64,000 bases of DNA from Sphingomonas sp. Leaf32 (GTDB taxonomy: Bacteria > Pseudomonadota > Alphaproteobacteria > Sphingomonadales > Sphingomonadaceae). This document shows positions 1 to 9,671 of this stretch, one piece after another (position 1 is the first letter of the stretch; each line of letters opens with the position of its first letter). The translations under genes and the position numbers were made by a program. Below the pieces are notes generated by a model, which saw only the letters and a list, made by a program, of their open reading frames with translations, made no database searches and had not been told where the DNA came from. Location: positions 1-64,000 of the forward strand of contig NZ_LMLA01000006.1 of assembly GCF_001421765.1 (NCBI RefSeq), read 5' to 3'.

Positions 1-30
1 GCAACGGTCGGGTTTAAACCTGACCGTTGC
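1..30. repeat. Near-perfect 30-bp palindrome
   Basis: The two 15-base arms are reverse complements except for one G/T pair at positions 10 and 21, and the centre is GTTTAAAC. The arm sequence CAACGGTCGG recurs at about 54-63, so the motif is present more than once downstream of the defence-like operon that ends at 295. It could be a regulator site, a terminator-like hairpin without a T tract, or part of a repeat cut by the window edge. The function is not known. Confidence 0.6.
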
Positions 31-107
31 TTCACCCGCGCTCCTGCGCGACAACAACGGTCGGTCTCTGGTCGCAGCTGGATGAAAGGCGGGGGTCACG
101 TCAGGTG

Positions 108-128
108 GAAAGCGGCCCGTCCGCTTTC
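108..128. repeat. Stem-loop, 8-bp perfect stem
   Basis: GAAAGCGG and CCGCTTTC are separated by the 5-base loop CCCGT. It lies about 170 bases downstream of the stop codon at 295 of the minus-strand operon. There is no T-run, so a rho-independent terminator is not supported. The CCGCTTTC half resembles a short motif in other intergenic gaps of this window. Nothing else was recognised in 1-294. Confidence 0.4.
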
Positions 129-294
129 TAGCGCTGGGATGGCTCATGCGACCGCTTGTTCATCTGTCACCGTCCGAGCTTCCGGGCGATCTCCGCCGCC
201 TGCAACATCCGCAGGCCTGGAATGTGGAGGAGGGCTCGCTGGACGCAGACTTCACCTGTCCCCGCCGCGTTTACGCCGGCCCGGATTGCCGACG

Positions 295-1875
295 CTATGT
301 CCTAACGGTTGGCTTACGGGTGTCGCGTTTAGTCGGCAGATCGGACTTCAGCTGGTTGCCCCCTGAATTGCCGCGGACCATCGTCGCCAGGTCGCCGACC
401 GCCATGACCTCTTCGTTCGCCGAGAGCCTGTCCAGCTGACGCTGATAGGCAGCGCGCACGGTCTCTTCCGACCACGTCGCCACACTCGCCACCCCACCCC
501 ACAGGATTTTGGCCGGCCCGAACGCGACCCGCCGGCGCGCGCCGTGCATTTCGTCCCGGCCGGTCGGACGATGCGCCACCGCACTGAAGACCTGATCACC
601 GATGGTGGCGGCGCTGTAGGCCAGGAACCCATCGATCCTTGCGGGCGCGTCCGGCTCAGGGTCAAAGTCGATACAAATAGCGCGGTCCGACGCCAGCGCT
701 CCAAGTATCTCGAGGTCGCCTGCCGCGTCCTGTACGTCGCCCATCGTGCATTCGTCCGAGGTTGCCCCGGCCGTAATGACAATGGTCCTAATCGCGTTTG
801 TGCCGAGCGCCAGCAACCCCCACGCCTCGCTCTGGCCGGCCTGCTTCATCGTGATCGAACCGAGGTCGAGGTCCTGCCCGTCCACGCTCGCGTGGATCGA
901 GACGCCCTCGCCGGGCTTGCTCGCCATCAGGGTCGCGAAGGCGCAAATCTCCTCCAGCTTCGCCGTGTCGTCGCGTTGGAACGATGCGTGGGCGCGGATC
1001 CGGTCCTTCGGCCCCACGATCACCTCGAGCGGGCGGGACGCGACTCGGACCGCGAAGGAGCCAGCGGCGCGCGCGCTATACAGCCTTGCTGGCACGGTCA
1101 GCCCTTCGCCGTTGTGGAATTCGAGCCGTAGAGTGCACCGCCTCCCTTCCGGGGTCAGGTGGACCTGAACGTCACTCTCGTCGATCTCGGGCCTTCGCGC
1201 GCGGATACCGAAGCGCTCGCTGGTGTAGGTGAAGCGCTTGGCGTCGACGTGCGGGCGGAGCCCCAGCTGGATGTCGATCATCTCGTCGACGTTCCGAAGG
1301 GTTAGCGTCATGTGCGCCGTGCCGAAGCCATGTTCGAAGCCAACCGTATCGACGAAGCGCCTCTTCGCCGTCGCGTAGGGCGCGGGCACGGCCTCGACCT
1401 CTGCCCTGATCCAGTCCAGCAGACCGGGGCCGCGTTCGTCCTGCAACGAGAAGCCGAGGGATACGGATGATTGGTGCGTGGCGGTCACGCCGTTCGCGTC
1501 CGCCTGGCGAGCGGCCTTCAGCCAGTCGGCAATCAGCACACTCCAGACGTGCCGGGCGAAGTAGCGTGGCTCCGCCCCGTCGAGCGTAACAAGCACGACG
1601 AACTGCGGAATGTCGGACTTGGCATAGCGCAACGCGTTGGAGAGGCTGATCGAGACAGTCCGCGACGAGCCCGTCGTGGTCTTGACCTGGACGGCAGCGA
1701 CGACGTGTCCGGGCTGCATGTCGATCGAGGCGAACGGCACGAGGCGGGCGGGGAACTCTATCAGCTTGTCCCAGCCGTAGTCGTCCTCGATCGACCTGTT
1801 GCAGGTGACGCCTGCGTCCGAGCACATGAGGTCGAAGCGCTTTTCGCCGCGACGCCCGATCATCTGGCTATCCAT
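295..1875 (-). CDS. DUF4365-like PD-(D/E)XK nuclease, last gene of STAND operon
   Basis: 526 aa from the ATG at 1875. The N-terminal ~120 residues fit the DUF4365 pattern: a GRRGEKRFD opening, then EDDYGWD, then VVAAVQVKTT, in the order expected of a PD-(D/E)XK nuclease fold (acidic residues followed by QxK). The remaining ~400 residues are mixed alpha/beta and not recognised. The start was chosen because ATGGATAG overlaps the stop of the preceding gene by 8 bases; the longer upstream frame is arginine/serine-rich and is a shadow of that gene. DUF4365 domains occur in several phage-defence contexts. A nucleolytic role is inferred from motif and position only. Confidence 0.7.
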   Translation of the reverse strand: MDSQMIGRRGEKRFDLMCSDAGVTCNRSIEDDYGWDKLIEFPARLVPFASIDMQPGHVVAAVQVKTTTGSSRTVSISLSNALRYAKSDIPQFVVLVTLDGAEPRYFARHVWSVLIADWLKAARQADANGVTATHQSSVSLGFSLQDERGPGLLDWIRAEVEAVPAPYATAKRRFVDTVGFEHGFGTAHMTLTLRNVDEMIDIQLGLRPHVDAKRFTYTSERFGIRARRPEIDESDVQVHLTPEGRRCTLRLEFHNGEGLTVPARLYSARAAGSFAVRVASRPLEVIVGPKDRIRAHASFQRDDTAKLEEICAFATLMASKPGEGVSIHASVDGQDLDLGSITMKQAGQSEAWGLLALGTNAIRTIVITAGATSDECTMGDVQDAAGDLEILGALASDRAICIDFDPEPDAPARIDGFLAYSAATIGDQVFSAVAHRPTGRDEMHGARRRVAFGPAKILWGGVASVATWSEETVRAAYQRQLDRLSANEEVMAVGDLATMVRGNSGGNQLKSDLPTKRDTRKPTVRT

Positions 1876-2593
1876 CGCGACGCTTCCTCGACTTGAGCTG
1901 GTGGCCGTCGCCGGTCGCTCTCCGGCCGCGCCCGCCCTTGCCGCCCGGCTTGAACCTGCGGGGCGTCTGGAGATGGGAGGCGATCTCCTCGGCGACCGAA
2001 GCGAACGCGCGGAGGCGCCCGACGAGCTCGTTCCGCTCGGCCTGCAGCCTGCTCGCAGCGGCTGCCTCCTCCGTGTCGACAGCGGACTTCCCGCCACCTC
2101 TTTCCTTCGGGGCTTCGCCATCCATCGGCTGCGAGGTAACGACCGCCTCCTCGAGGAGGAGGACGATCGGCTCAATGTCGGGAAACCCGCTCCTGACCAG
2201 CCAGATCCAGTCCTTCTCCTCGGCAAGGCCCTGGCGAACCGCGTCGCCGATCAACGCCCTTATGATCGCCCGCGCACCCTGGTCCACCACATGGGCGAAC
2301 TGCACCTCTCGGGCCGACGATTCCCCGCCATCCCCCAAGCGCCGGAAGAACCAGCCGTCACCGTCGCGTAGCGCGCGGACGGCGGATCCCACCTCCTCGA
2401 CGGACTGCAGCGGCGCGCGGTCGAAGATCGCGTGCCGCGCCTTCCAAAGATCGAGGATCGCGCGTCGACATCTCTCTTGCGCCTCGTTCGCTTGAGCGCC
2501 CTTCGCCTCCTGCGCCTCCGTCATCAGGCGGGCGACGTGGTGCGCCATCCAGCTAAGCGCGAGGTCGTTGGCCCCGTCACCCAGCTGCTGCAT
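1868..2593 (-). CDS. Helical protein of unknown function in STAND operon
   Basis: About 241 aa if translation starts at the ATG at 2593, which lies inside the last codons of the upstream STAND gene (17-base overlap). An ATG at 2674 in the same frame would give a longer product. The protein is mostly helical and rich in Ala, Glu and Arg, with a lysine/arginine-rich tail (RFKPGGKGGRGRR) that could bind nucleic acid. No catalytic motif was seen. The overlaps on both sides indicate translational coupling. It may be an adaptor or regulator of the two nuclease-bearing partners, but I do not recognise the family. Confidence 0.65.
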   Translation of the reverse strand: MQQLGDGANDLALSWMAHHVARLMTEAQEAKGAQANEAQERCRRAILDLWKARHAIFDRAPLQSVEEVGSAVRALRDGDGWFFRRLGDGGESSAREVQFAHVVDQGARAIIRALIGDAVRQGLAEEKDWIWLVRSGFPDIEPIVLLLEEAVVTSQPMDGEAPKERGGGKSAVDTEEAAAASRLQAERNELVGRLRAFASVAEEIASHLQTPRRFKPGGKGGRGRRATGDGHQLKSRKRRDG

Positions 2594-5500
2594 CAGCTGC
2601 TTGCCAAGCGCGACGGTCTCCGCCCAGCCAAGTGAGGCGGCCGTCGCCGTCGAGGATGAAGTATTTGGCATAGGTGCTGGGCTCCTCGTCCCTTCCACGC
2701 GAACTGTATCGTTTCAGCCCGACCCGCACGATAAGGCTTCGCTCGAGTGCCTTCAGCACACCGACGACGTGCTCGATGGGGACGGTCAGCGTGCTGCCGT
2801 GGTCCAGTCGCTCGTCCTGGCGGTCCTCCGGCGGCTCACCCCACGCCGTGCGCCGGGCGTGGAACGCCGGACGGCCCTCTGTGCTTTGCCAGGTCCGCCG
2901 GTCGTTGGATCGCCGTAGGCGCAGTATGCGACGCACAATCCGGCCTGGCGAGAAGGTGGCGGCGCGGGTGCCGGCGAACGGGTCGGAAGTGTCGATTCCG
3001 TCGGCGCGGTCGTCGTTCGCGATCCAGGGCGTCACTCGCATCTTCTGGAACCTGAGGTCAATATCTCCGCCGTCCGTCGGGATCCAAGGGAAGCGCCCCG
3101 GGAACGTCTGTAGTGCGCGGAGGAGGTCGATCGCGAACTCGGGGCGGACCAAGGCCGAACCAACGCTCCCGCCCTCCCGCGCGAGGCTCCAGTGCCGTGT
3201 CCAGTCTCCCGCTATCCGCATGCCGCCATCGGCGTCGAACAACGCGTTCTCGAAGTCAGTTGCAGCGACGCGCCATTGCCAGTCGTCGTTGTCCCGACCG
3301 CCGACCGGCTCCGGCCAGTCCGAGGTCGGGTCTGGATCGCGCAGGTCGGACTGCCACATCGGCGGAGCCGACAGGAAATGCTCGCAGAGCAGGTAGCTCT
3401 CCTCGCCAACGAGGATTGGAGTCGGGCCGTCGCCCTCAAGCAGTTCGCCGACCGCGAGGAACAGGCCTTGCCACGCCTCGTAGGTCGCGAGCGTCTCCTT
3501 CTCGGGACCTTCGCGGTAGCGGTGGTCGTAGACGCCTAGGGACGAGCGCGGGTCGTCGACCCAAGCCTGGACCGGTTCGCGGCCGAGCCGCTCCCTGATC
3601 GCGCGGGCCGCGCGCGCCCGCAGTTCGATCTGGGAGACCTCGAACGCGCTGGCGATCGGGTTCGCCTCGCGCCTGTCGAAATCGAACGGGAAGTGGTATT
3701 CCTCGCCTTTCGGTTTGGCACTCGGCGTCGGGATTGGACGTCTGGACGCATCCCTCTCGAGGACATGAAGCAGCGCTTCGCGCTCGGACGGATCGGGGGT
3801 GAACTCTCCGGCGGCCTCCAGCGTAAGGAGCGCCTGCGCCGCCCACTGCCGCTGGACGACGTTCAACTGGGATCGATCGGCGAGGCGTCGCAACTGGGGG
3901 ATCGCGCTAATCACGCTATTTGGCAGTTCGTCCGCTAGACGCGCGATCGCGACCAGTAGGTGGGTCCGGGCGAGCTCGGCGTAGAACGGCAGCCGCTGGT
4001 CGATGAACGCTCCGCAGCCGGTCTCGGACAGCTGGCCCAAGACGGCGTCGAGCGTCTCGGTCTCACCATGCCTCGCAAGGCGCCGCACGACGTGCGTCGC
4101 GCGCCACCGCCGTCTCGGGCTCGGATCACCGAGACTCGTCCACACGAGCAGCGCCACCGAGGTCGGGACGTCCTCCGACGGAACGAGTGCGGCCCGCCAG
4201 TCGCCATCGGGCTCGTCGGCCGAGACGATCGCCTCGAACCTGTCCAGCGTGAAGGCGAGCACCTCGTGGCGGTCCTTGGGCTCAAGGAGATCCTCGTTGA
4301 CCTGCCGGGCGAGCCAGAAGAGCGACGACGATCCCAGTTCGTCGACCTGCGTCCCGATGCCCCTTATCAGAAGGCGCAGCAGATCAGGACGATCGAGTTC
4401 CGTGAGTTGAAGGAGCGCTCCAGTCGCGCTTTTCCAGTGATAGCTCAGCAGATCGAAGGGCCGTCGTTCGATGATGTCGGCGGCCAACCGACGCCCTTCC
4501 TGCGCGATGGCCAGGCTGGGTGCCCAGGCGGTCGCGGCCTGTGACAGCAGCGCGAGCGCGTCCTCAACGTCGACCTCCGCTTTCGCGACGGTGCGGAGAT
4601 GGTCGATGCGCTGGGCGACCGTGATCTGCCCGCGCATTGCCGCAGCCAGTGGATCCAGCGACGCTCCATAGGATGCGGCGGCCTTGAATTCGGCGACGGC
4701 AGCGGCGACGTCGACCGGATCCGTGAGGTGCTTGCCGGCGACGATCGCGGCGTGGTCGATCACGGGCTCGGGGCGCGGCGTGTAGTTGCCGGCGTTGCGA
4801 TCCGCCGACGCCCGCCGGCGCGCGAACACGGCGGCTATGTCCGGAGGAATCGGCGACACCGCCTCGACGGCCGCCACCGCGTCCCGCATGTCCCAGGCGT
4901 CATACTTCTCGTCGACCATGTCGCGCAGGATGCGTTCGCCAATTTCGGCCTGCACGGGCCCGGCGAGCGCAGCGAGCAGGGCTGGAAGGTCCTTGAACCG
5001 CCACACGCCGCCGAACGCGTGGAGGGCCGCGGTCATGCCCAAGCCGATCACGCCCGCCTTGAGCAGCGTCTCTCCTAAGTCCGAGAGATAGGTCGGGATG
5101 GCGACCCTTTCGCGGCTGTCCAGGCGCGACAACGCCGCGAGCGCCGTCGGGGGGTGCATGTGCGCCAGCGTCTTGAAGACTTCGTGCCAGGGAAACTTGT
5201 GGCTGTTGATCTGCGCGTAGACCTCGGCCAGCCGCAGCACGCGGTATCCATGCTCCGGTGCCCGCGCGTCGCCGGCCAGGGAACGGCCCATCTCGAGGAG
5301 CATGTAGAGCCGCTCGTGCAGCTCCTCCCCAACCCTGTCGGCCTCCTCCAGTGCCTTTGCAAAGAAGGCGGCGCTCTCCTCCTTCATTATCGGCATCAGC
5401 TCGCGGGCGATCGCCGCGAGGTGGCCGGTGCGGACTTCGGCGTCATCATGCGCGTCCTCGCCGGTCTCGGCGGCGACGCCCCCGAGCCGGATCAGTTCGC

Positions 5501-8500
5501 CATGCAGGGACTCGAACGGGGTGAGCATCCCGATCAGGGTCAAGCACTCTTGCTGCCAAAGGGTCTTGTCCCCTGCGGCCTTCCGCTCGCGGCCCTGAAG
5601 GAGTTCCTCGTCGAGGACGCCAGCCCATGCCAGGAGCTCGACCTCGGCCAGCAGGCGCGTGCCGCGAAACTCGCGTTCCTGCCACCTGTCGAAACCGACC
5701 AGGCTTCGGCCCTGCGACAGCGCCTCAATCTCCGCCGGCGCGTCAAGCCTCTCGCCCGTGAGCACGCGCGCGCGCAGCAGGAACGTCGGCAGCAGCCTGT
5801 CGTGTATTTCGCGGAATTCGGGACGGACGGGGGGTAGCTCCTCACTGGAACCGCGATGCGCGCGCCTCCAGAGATCCTCGATCGAGGGCACCGACCCGGA
5901 GAGCGTGGCTGTCAGGGCTGTGGCGCGCATGGACCGGACGATGCGGCCGCCCACGTCGGGAAGGGGATGGCTGGACATCGACCAGTTCGCCCGCCCCAGC
6001 AGTTCGAGTGCCTCGTCCCGCAAACCGTGCTTGGCGCCGCATTCGGCGACCGTCAGCAGGGCGTCGGCGAAGTTCGAGTCGTCGTATCCGAACGGGCCCG
6101 CCGGGAGGTCCGTCGCGGTCAAGGCGTTGATCGTCTGGCGGACCAATTCGACGCCCGTGTGAGCGCCTCGCTGTTTCTGGGCCAAGTGGACGGCCGCCCT
6201 CGCTTCGCCCGACCATAGCCGGTCCAGCAGATTACCGACCTCCACCGTGCGGCCAGCGTCGAGCATCTTACGTGCGCACGAGAGGGTGAACTTGAAGCGG
6301 AAGTCGCCGGGCGTGAATCGTTCTGCGAACTTGGCGGCGGCTTGCGCGCCTTCCAGCAGGCAGGTGGCGAACAGCATGGCCGCCACGCTGTCCTCGTCGA
6401 TCGAATCCTCAATTGGGGTCCAGTCGTCGGGTTCGCGCGCACGGGCCCGCCTGACCCATTCGTCCAGCCAGCGTAGCGCGAGGTGTAGGAAGCCCCTGGC
6501 CTCGTCCCGGGTCTCCGGCATGACCGCAAGCATCTCCGCCTTATAGGCATTGACCGACCCGAACCAGCTGCCTCCCCAGCGCCGATGGACGAAGTCCTGC
6601 GTGACCTCGGCACCGCTGAGCAGCGGGACGAGGTCCGCATTGTCTTGGAGGAACCGGTCCTGTCGTTCGGAGGTCGCCACCTGCTCGCCCGCACGCACGA
6701 ACAGCTTCGCGACGCTGGTCATGTCGTCGAGCTCGAAGGCCGAGCGAAGTCCGAAGCGAACCTGCTGCAGGACGATGGCCTGCCGTTCGACCGGCTTGTC
6801 GGCGAAACCCGGATCGCTCGCCAGCGCCAAGTGCATGAGGGCGGAATGGCGTCCGGCCTGCAGCATGAGCTGGGGGAGGGACAGGGCGGCGTAGGCGTCG
6901 GAGAGGGCGAGGGGCGCAAGCCGGTCCACGAACCTTCCCGCCGCCTCGGAGTCGGGCACGAAGTTGTCGATGAACCACTTCTCGACCGGCTCGTCGCGGA
7001 ACTGGAGGGCGTCCTCGCGGAGCATCAGAGGCCTTCCGCCACCGAAGTCGCTGGCGAAGCTGGCGATCTGCTCCGCGCTGGCGCCTCCGATCTGCGCGAG
7101 GATGCGGATCGGGACCATTGGCGGTAGCCCGGCGAGGCCGGTGCACAGCGCGTCGATGTCCGCTTCCGGCTGCGCGTCGCGGACTTGGGCGAGTCCCTTC
7201 TCGAGCTGGCCCTCGATCACGTCTTCGACCGAAAGGCCACCCGGCCCTAACTGGTCGATGGCGGCGGCAAGCGTCCCGGCGAGCGCAAGCTGGTTTGCCT
7301 GGACGCGGGGGTTGCCGAAGGTGAGGCGCCGGAAGGTCGCAAAGTCGCGGATGTCGGCGCTCGGATCGTGCCGTCGGACGAAGTTGCCGGTCTCTTCGTC
7401 ATTGAATCCCTCGAGCGGGAATACCCTGACGCTGTCGGCATGAAGTCCCCCTACGCGCTCGGGTCTCGCGAGCGCGAGAATCCGACATCCCTCCGGTGGC
7501 GGCTCAGCGAGCAGGCTCGATACGAAGGGCGCGTCATGGTGGAGTCTGGCCGCGAAGACGCTGTTGTCGGCAGCGTCCAGCACGACGGCGACAAGTGCGT
7601 CGGGCGACCGTTTCCGGACGAGCGCCGCAGCCTGCCGCAAACGGTCCCGGAACGCCACCAGGAGCTCCCGGTCGCCGCCGCCCACCGGTAACAGCACGTC
7701 GCACAACCCCCTGCCAGCGAGTTCGTTGGCGAGTTGAACTAGACCGACGTCGTGCCGGTGCCGCCTCTCCGATGGGACACGGTATCTGCCTCCGGCGAAC
7801 CCGTCGAACAGCACGGTCTCGGAACCTGCCGGAAGTGAACCGGCGATACGCTGTGCGATGATGGACTTGCCGGTCCCGCCGCTCGCGGTGACGAGGATGG
7901 GAGTCGCCGCCGTCCGGATGACTTCGGCGAGCTCGGGCTCCTGACGCCTGACGACCGGCTTTTTCAAATCCTCGAACTCGGAGGGTGCGGGGAACAGTTT
8001 AGCTGGATCGTCGACCCCGAAGGCCTGTAGTACCGTCTCCAGGCGGATCGTCGGATCCTCCGCGTGGGTGCTGGTGCCGAAGCGCCGGACGGTGTCGCGC
8101 AACACAGTCACGGGATCGCGCGCGATCGACGGCAGCAGGTCGTTCGCTTCTTTAGCGGCCCGCGCGGCGACGGCCTCCCGGGAGGCTTCGCGATGGCCAA
8201 GATCCACGAGGTTCAGGAACGTGTTGAGCGGATTGCCGGCGAGCTTCGTGATCGTTGGCATAGCCGTCGTGACGGTCAGCGCGTGTCCCTTGGGCGGATC
8301 GGCCCTCTTACCTATTAGGTGGTCGATCGCGTCGAGCACGTTCTTCGAGATGGGACGATTTGTGACGAAGCGGAAGCGGAGCTTCGACCGGGCCATAGCA
8401 ACTCCGCATTCCCGCGCGATCTTCCGGTATCGGGCGGCGAACTGCTCCATCATCGGCTCGACGTCGCTCCACGACCATGGCCTGTCGGGATGCTGCGTGG

Positions 8501-8765
8501 AGTATTTGAGCTGATTCACGACGATGAGGCTCGCGTCCTCCAGCGTCTCGCCGTCGTGATATTCAACCGTGTCGGCCACGAGCAGCCCCTCCGCGATCCG
8601 TCGTCCCTTGTAGCGGTCGCGATCCGAGATCCCCTCCACGGCGACCGCGACGAGGCCATCGCGCCCGCCGAGGATCCTAAGCGCGCGACGGGTCGTCCAG
8701 TTGATGTGGAAGTCCTCGCCGTCGTTCCGGAACCGGACGAGGTCGGTGAACTCTTCGCCTGCCAC
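2577..8765 (-). CDS. Giant nuclease-STAND NTPase-helical repeat protein (Avs-like)
   Basis: 2062 aa. Residues ~25-90 carry a nuclease-like pattern (VAVEGISD, then VEYHDG, then VVNQLKYS) of the Cap4/DUF4297 PD-(D/E)XK type. Residues ~265-480 form a P-loop NTPase with Walker A ASGGTGKS (294-301), Walker B VAVVLDAADN (about 392-401) and a following ILALARPER segment, as in STAND ATPases. The remaining ~1500 residues look like continuous alpha-helical repeats, the usual sensor part of Avs/STAND proteins. This effector-switch-sensor order is known from AVAST defence proteins, where phage proteins trigger oligomerisation. It starts 135 bases after the preceding gene and overlaps the next. The exact Avs subtype is not assignable by eye. 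Confidence 0.8.
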   Translation of the reverse strand: MAGEEFTDLVRFRNDGEDFHINWTTRRALRILGGRDGLVAVAVEGISDRDRYKGRRIAEGLLVADTVEYHDGETLEDASLIVVNQLKYSTQHPDRPWSWSDVEPMMEQFAARYRKIARECGVAMARSKLRFRFVTNRPISKNVLDAIDHLIGKRADPPKGHALTVTTAMPTITKLAGNPLNTFLNLVDLGHREASREAVAARAAKEANDLLPSIARDPVTVLRDTVRRFGTSTHAEDPTIRLETVLQAFGVDDPAKLFPAPSEFEDLKKPVVRRQEPELAEVIRTAATPILVTASGGTGKSIIAQRIAGSLPAGSETVLFDGFAGGRYRVPSERRHRHDVGLVQLANELAGRGLCDVLLPVGGGDRELLVAFRDRLRQAAALVRKRSPDALVAVVLDAADNSVFAARLHHDAPFVSSLLAEPPPEGCRILALARPERVGGLHADSVRVFPLEGFNDEETGNFVRRHDPSADIRDFATFRRLTFGNPRVQANQLALAGTLAAAIDQLGPGGLSVEDVIEGQLEKGLAQVRDAQPEADIDALCTGLAGLPPMVPIRILAQIGGASAEQIASFASDFGGGRPLMLREDALQFRDEPVEKWFIDNFVPDSEAAGRFVDRLAPLALSDAYAALSLPQLMLQAGRHSALMHLALASDPGFADKPVERQAIVLQQVRFGLRSAFELDDMTSVAKLFVRAGEQVATSERQDRFLQDNADLVPLLSGAEVTQDFVHRRWGGSWFGSVNAYKAEMLAVMPETRDEARGFLHLALRWLDEWVRRARAREPDDWTPIEDSIDEDSVAAMLFATCLLEGAQAAAKFAERFTPGDFRFKFTLSCARKMLDAGRTVEVGNLLDRLWSGEARAAVHLAQKQRGAHTGVELVRQTINALTATDLPAGPFGYDDSNFADALLTVAECGAKHGLRDEALELLGRANWSMSSHPLPDVGGRIVRSMRATALTATLSGSVPSIEDLWRRAHRGSSEELPPVRPEFREIHDRLLPTFLLRARVLTGERLDAPAEIEALSQGRSLVGFDRWQEREFRGTRLLAEVELLAWAGVLDEELLQGRERKAAGDKTLWQQECLTLIGMLTPFESLHGELIRLGGVAAETGEDAHDDAEVRTGHLAAIARELMPIMKEESAAFFAKALEEADRVGEELHERLYMLLEMGRSLAGDARAPEHGYRVLRLAEVYAQINSHKFPWHEVFKTLAHMHPPTALAALSRLDSRERVAIPTYLSDLGETLLKAGVIGLGMTAALHAFGGVWRFKDLPALLAALAGPVQAEIGERILRDMVDEKYDAWDMRDAVAAVEAVSPIPPDIAAVFARRRASADRNAGNYTPRPEPVIDHAAIVAGKHLTDPVDVAAAVAEFKAAASYGASLDPLAAAMRGQITVAQRIDHLRTVAKAEVDVEDALALLSQAATAWAPSLAIAQEGRRLAADIIERRPFDLLSYHWKSATGALLQLTELDRPDLLRLLIRGIGTQVDELGSSSLFWLARQVNEDLLEPKDRHEVLAFTLDRFEAIVSADEPDGDWRAALVPSEDVPTSVALLVWTSLGDPSPRRRWRATHVVRRLARHGETETLDAVLGQLSETGCGAFIDQRLPFYAELARTHLLVAIARLADELPNSVISAIPQLRRLADRSQLNVVQRQWAAQALLTLEAAGEFTPDPSEREALLHVLERDASRRPIPTPSAKPKGEEYHFPFDFDRREANPIASAFEVSQIELRARAARAIRERLGREPVQAWVDDPRSSLGVYDHRYREGPEKETLATYEAWQGLFLAVGELLEGDGPTPILVGEESYLLCEHFLSAPPMWQSDLRDPDPTSDWPEPVGGRDNDDWQWRVAATDFENALFDADGGMRIAGDWTRHWSLAREGGSVGSALVRPEFAIDLLRALQTFPGRFPWIPTDGGDIDLRFQKMRVTPWIANDDRADGIDTSDPFAGTRAATFSPGRIVRRILRLRRSNDRRTWQSTEGRPAFHARRTAWGEPPEDRQDERLDHGSTLTVPIEHVVGVLKALERSLIVRVGLKRYSSRGRDEEPSTYAKYFILDGDGRLTWLGGDRRAWQAADAAAG

Positions 8766-8900
8766 GCCTTCTTCGGTCCACTCCTAATCGTCGAAGGATT
8801 AGAATGGACTAAGAACGCCGTGCAGCCCAGCATAATCTTCGCCGATCTGCTTCGGTCGGCCATGATGTTGGGATACGCGGCGTCTGGATCGTCTGCAGGC

Positions 8901-9671
8901 CTATTCCTCCGATGCCGAGCCGGACCTCTCGACCATCGTCGCGCCCGGGCGCTTCTTTAGTAGGTCGCGTAGTCGCGCCACGAGGCTTCGCTCGCTCTTC
9001 ACCGTGCATAGCTGGACGCCGTCAATGGACAACTGGACGAAGGACGCCGCCGCCGCGACGGTCTCCAAGTGCGTGCCGCCAAGCACCTCCTCGCTGCTTG
9101 GCGCGACCCGCAGGTAGATCTCGGATCCGTCGGGCGGTTCCGCCAGTGCTGGACCGCCGAACGCCATGTAGCGGTTGGCCTTGTCCAGGCTCGCCCACTG
9201 ACCGGTGCGGTCGAAGTCGACGTGGTTGCCGCCCAGCTTGTTGGCGACGAAGCGCAGAATATCCGCGGTCGTGAACCACTGGCCGTCGCACAACAGCCGG
9301 GGCTGCGAAAGGAACCGCTTCAGCGGTAGCGTTGCCCGCGCCTCGGTCATGAACGACCGGTCGACCTCGTGCGGCTCGAGCGGACTGTCGCCGATGAAGC
9401 GAATCGGCCTCCCGTCCAGCATGATGCCGCCGGTGAGGAGGTAGCGGTAGGCGCCGGTCCTCGCCTGATATTCCACGGCGGCCGCGTTGCCCTGCACGAC
9501 GAACGTGGCGTCGGTCCGCAGCGGTGCGAGCAGCTTCTTTAGGTCGCCGTCGACCAACCAACGCCGCATCAGCGACGACAGCAGCCTGATCGAGCCCTCG
9601 CTCAACGGCTGGCGCTGCTTGAACAGCAGGGGGACTATTTCCTGGATATCCGCGAGGAGCAAGCGGACCAT
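8901..9671 (-). CDS. Conserved-looking hypothetical protein upstream of STAND gene
   Basis: 256 aa from the ATG at 9671; no strong ribosome binding site precedes it. The protein is soluble and mixed alpha/beta, with segments such as RYLLTGGIMLDGRPIRFIG and YRYLL; I do not recognise the family. The same frame stays open upstream to 9923, but its composition there is arginine-rich and non-protein-like. A different frame upstream (ATG at 9769) encodes a more plausible N-terminus (MAKMAKRYLDTHLDPN) but stops at about 9695, so a frameshift may have removed the true start. It is probably the first gene of the STAND operon. Confidence 0.55.
   Translation of the reverse strand: MVRLLLADIQEIVPLLFKQRQPLSEGSIRLLSSLMRRWLVDGDLKKLLAPLRTDATFVVQGNAAAVEYQARTGAYRYLLTGGIMLDGRPIRFIGDSPLEPHEVDRSFMTEARATLPLKRFLSQPRLLCDGQWFTTADILRFVANKLGGNHVDFDRTGQWASLDKANRYMAFGGPALAEPPDGSEIYLRVAPSSEEVLGGTHLETVAAAASFVQLSIDGVQLCTVKSERSLVARLRDLLKKRPGATMVERSGSASEE

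Noticed and set aside
1876..2226. N-terminal extension of the DUF4365-like protein (643-aa reading)
   Set aside because: The extension is low-complexity Arg/Ser and overlaps the helical-protein gene; a start at 1875 with an 8-base overlap is far more plausible.
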